A stretch of 57,571 bases of DNA from Onishia taeanensis (GTDB taxonomy: Bacteria; Pseudomonadota; Gammaproteobacteria; Pseudomonadales; Halomonadaceae): contig NZ_JABVXC010000014.1 in assembly GCF_013349955.1 (NCBI RefSeq), forward strand, positions 63,472-121,042, in the 5' to 3' direction. Both the position numbers and the translations under genes were made by a program. Every line of letters starts with the position of its first letter. The first letter of the stretch is position 1. Below are positions 57,074 to 57,571 of the stretch, piece after piece. Below the pieces are notes generated by a model that saw only the letters and a program-made list of their open reading frames with translations, ran no database searches and was not told the origin of the DNA.

Positions 57074-57571
57074 TCAGGCTAACCGCGGCATGACTCGACG
57101 GTCGTCGGCCAGGGCCTGCTCGCTCAGGGTGAAGCCGGCTACCGCTTCGGTGAGCTGGTCGGCCTGGTCTTTCAACTGCTCGGCGGCCGTGGTCGATTCC
57201 TCGACCAGGGCAGCGTTCTGCTGGGTCATGCGATCCAGCTCCGAGACCGCCACGTTGACCTGGCCGATGCCGTCGCTCTGCTCGCCGGTGGCGGCAGTGA
57301 TCTCACCCAGCACATCGGTGACGCGCGTCACGCTGGCGACGATCTCCTCCATGGTCTCGCCGGCGGCGCGCACCTGGGCCGCGCCCTCTTCGGTGCGGGC
57401 GCTGGAGGTGTCGATCAGGCCCTTGATCTGCTTGGCGGCCTCGGCGCTGCGCCCCGCCAGCTGGCGCACTTCGCCGGCCACTACGGCGAAACCGCGGCCC
57501 TGTTCACCGGCACGCGCGGCCTCGACCGAGGCGTTCAGCGCCAGCAGGTTGGTCTGGAAGGCGATGCCGTC
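57074..57571 (-). CDS. Methyl-accepting chemotaxis protein, partial (5' part beyond window)
   Basis: The last 165 residues only; the frame is open to the window edge. It covers the signalling tip ([22 protein letters not shown]) to the C-terminus, ending [11 protein letters not shown]. About 120 consecutive residues are almost identical to the receptor at 54932, diverging only after LKDQAD. The gap between the two genes is 42 bp, so they are a tandem pair. Confidence 0.9.
   Translation of the reverse strand, partial: DGIAFQTNLLALNASVEAARAGEQGRGFAVVAGEVRQLAGRSAEAAKQIKGLIDTSSARTEEGAAQVRAAGETMEEIVASVTRVTDVLGEITAATGEQSDGIGQVNVAVSELDRMTQQNAALVEESTTAAEQLKDQADQLTEAVAGFTLSEQALADDRRVMPRLA

Overview
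The window is a contiguous piece of a GC-rich gammaproteobacterial chromosome. Almost every gene is intact and of core type. The best taxonomic marker is a complete teaABCD locus (ectoine TRAP transporter plus its UspA-like partner), which is characteristic of Halomonas and close relatives. Acidic or Ser/Asp-rich tails on HemX, TrmB and UbiK, a second TRAP transporter, and conserved blocks (hemCDXY; lptM-lysA-dapF-DUF484-xerC-yigB; ubiK-comM; glnK-amtB) support a Halomonas-like halophile. I see no rRNA or tRNA gene, no CRISPR array, no transposase and no integrase.

Layout. 1-424: three and a half copies of a ~116-bp tandem repeat; each full unit carries a degenerate 3' end of tmRNA (ssrA) plus a rho-independent terminator. 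The true ssrA gene probably lies just left of the window. 509-4077: a retropepsin-like protease, a zinc-ribbon microprotein and a large MscS-family channel. 4427-9098 (minus): hemC-hemD-hemX-hemY. 9324-15544 (plus): argH-lptM-lysA-dapF-DUF484-xerC-yigB. 15700-19486: an orphan small gene with a palindromic operator or SD hairpin, engB, cytochrome c4, dsbA and an EEP phosphatase. 19646-22876: a TRAP transporter for an organic acid. 22966-29172: yqaA, thiD, tandem-Usp protein, chalcone-isomerase-like protein, dtd, ABC-F ATPase, TIGR02444 protein. 29279-32816: teaABCD. 32991-34872: FKBP isomerase and a type-2 PHA depolymerase with a 9-bp VNTR. 35580-38788: AEC permease, a frameshifted ldhA, a candidate small RNA, a LysR regulator. 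38910-45256: DMT permease, trmB, thiG, thiS, DUF423, thioesterase, glcB. 45488-50280: hydrolase, lipoprotein, aminotransferase, comM, ubiK. 50407-52942: a nitrogen-control region, glnK-amtB-second PII. 52997-54859: divergent fpr/finR. 54932-57571: two tandem chemoreceptors, the second cut by the window end.

How it fits together. The heme operon, arginine/lysine/DAP synthesis and thiamine genes are housekeeping. TeaABCD salvages the compatible solute ectoine and is the clearest osmoadaptation module. The glnK promoter region has two NtrC-like sites 32 bp apart and a well-spaced sigma54 promoter, so the ammonium module is probably induced by nitrogen limitation. fpr/finR is a redox-stress pair.

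Most worth a second look: the tandem tmRNA-3'-end array; a putative Fur-controlled small RNA in the ldhA-lysR gap (37617-37764); a composite heptamer-repeat element present at two loci and abutting the stop codons of glcB and the second PII gene; the palindrome covering promoter and ribosome site of the orphan gene at 15759; and the single-base frameshift in ldhA. Promoter, operator and small-RNA calls come from reading by eye and have not been tested by alignment or folding software.
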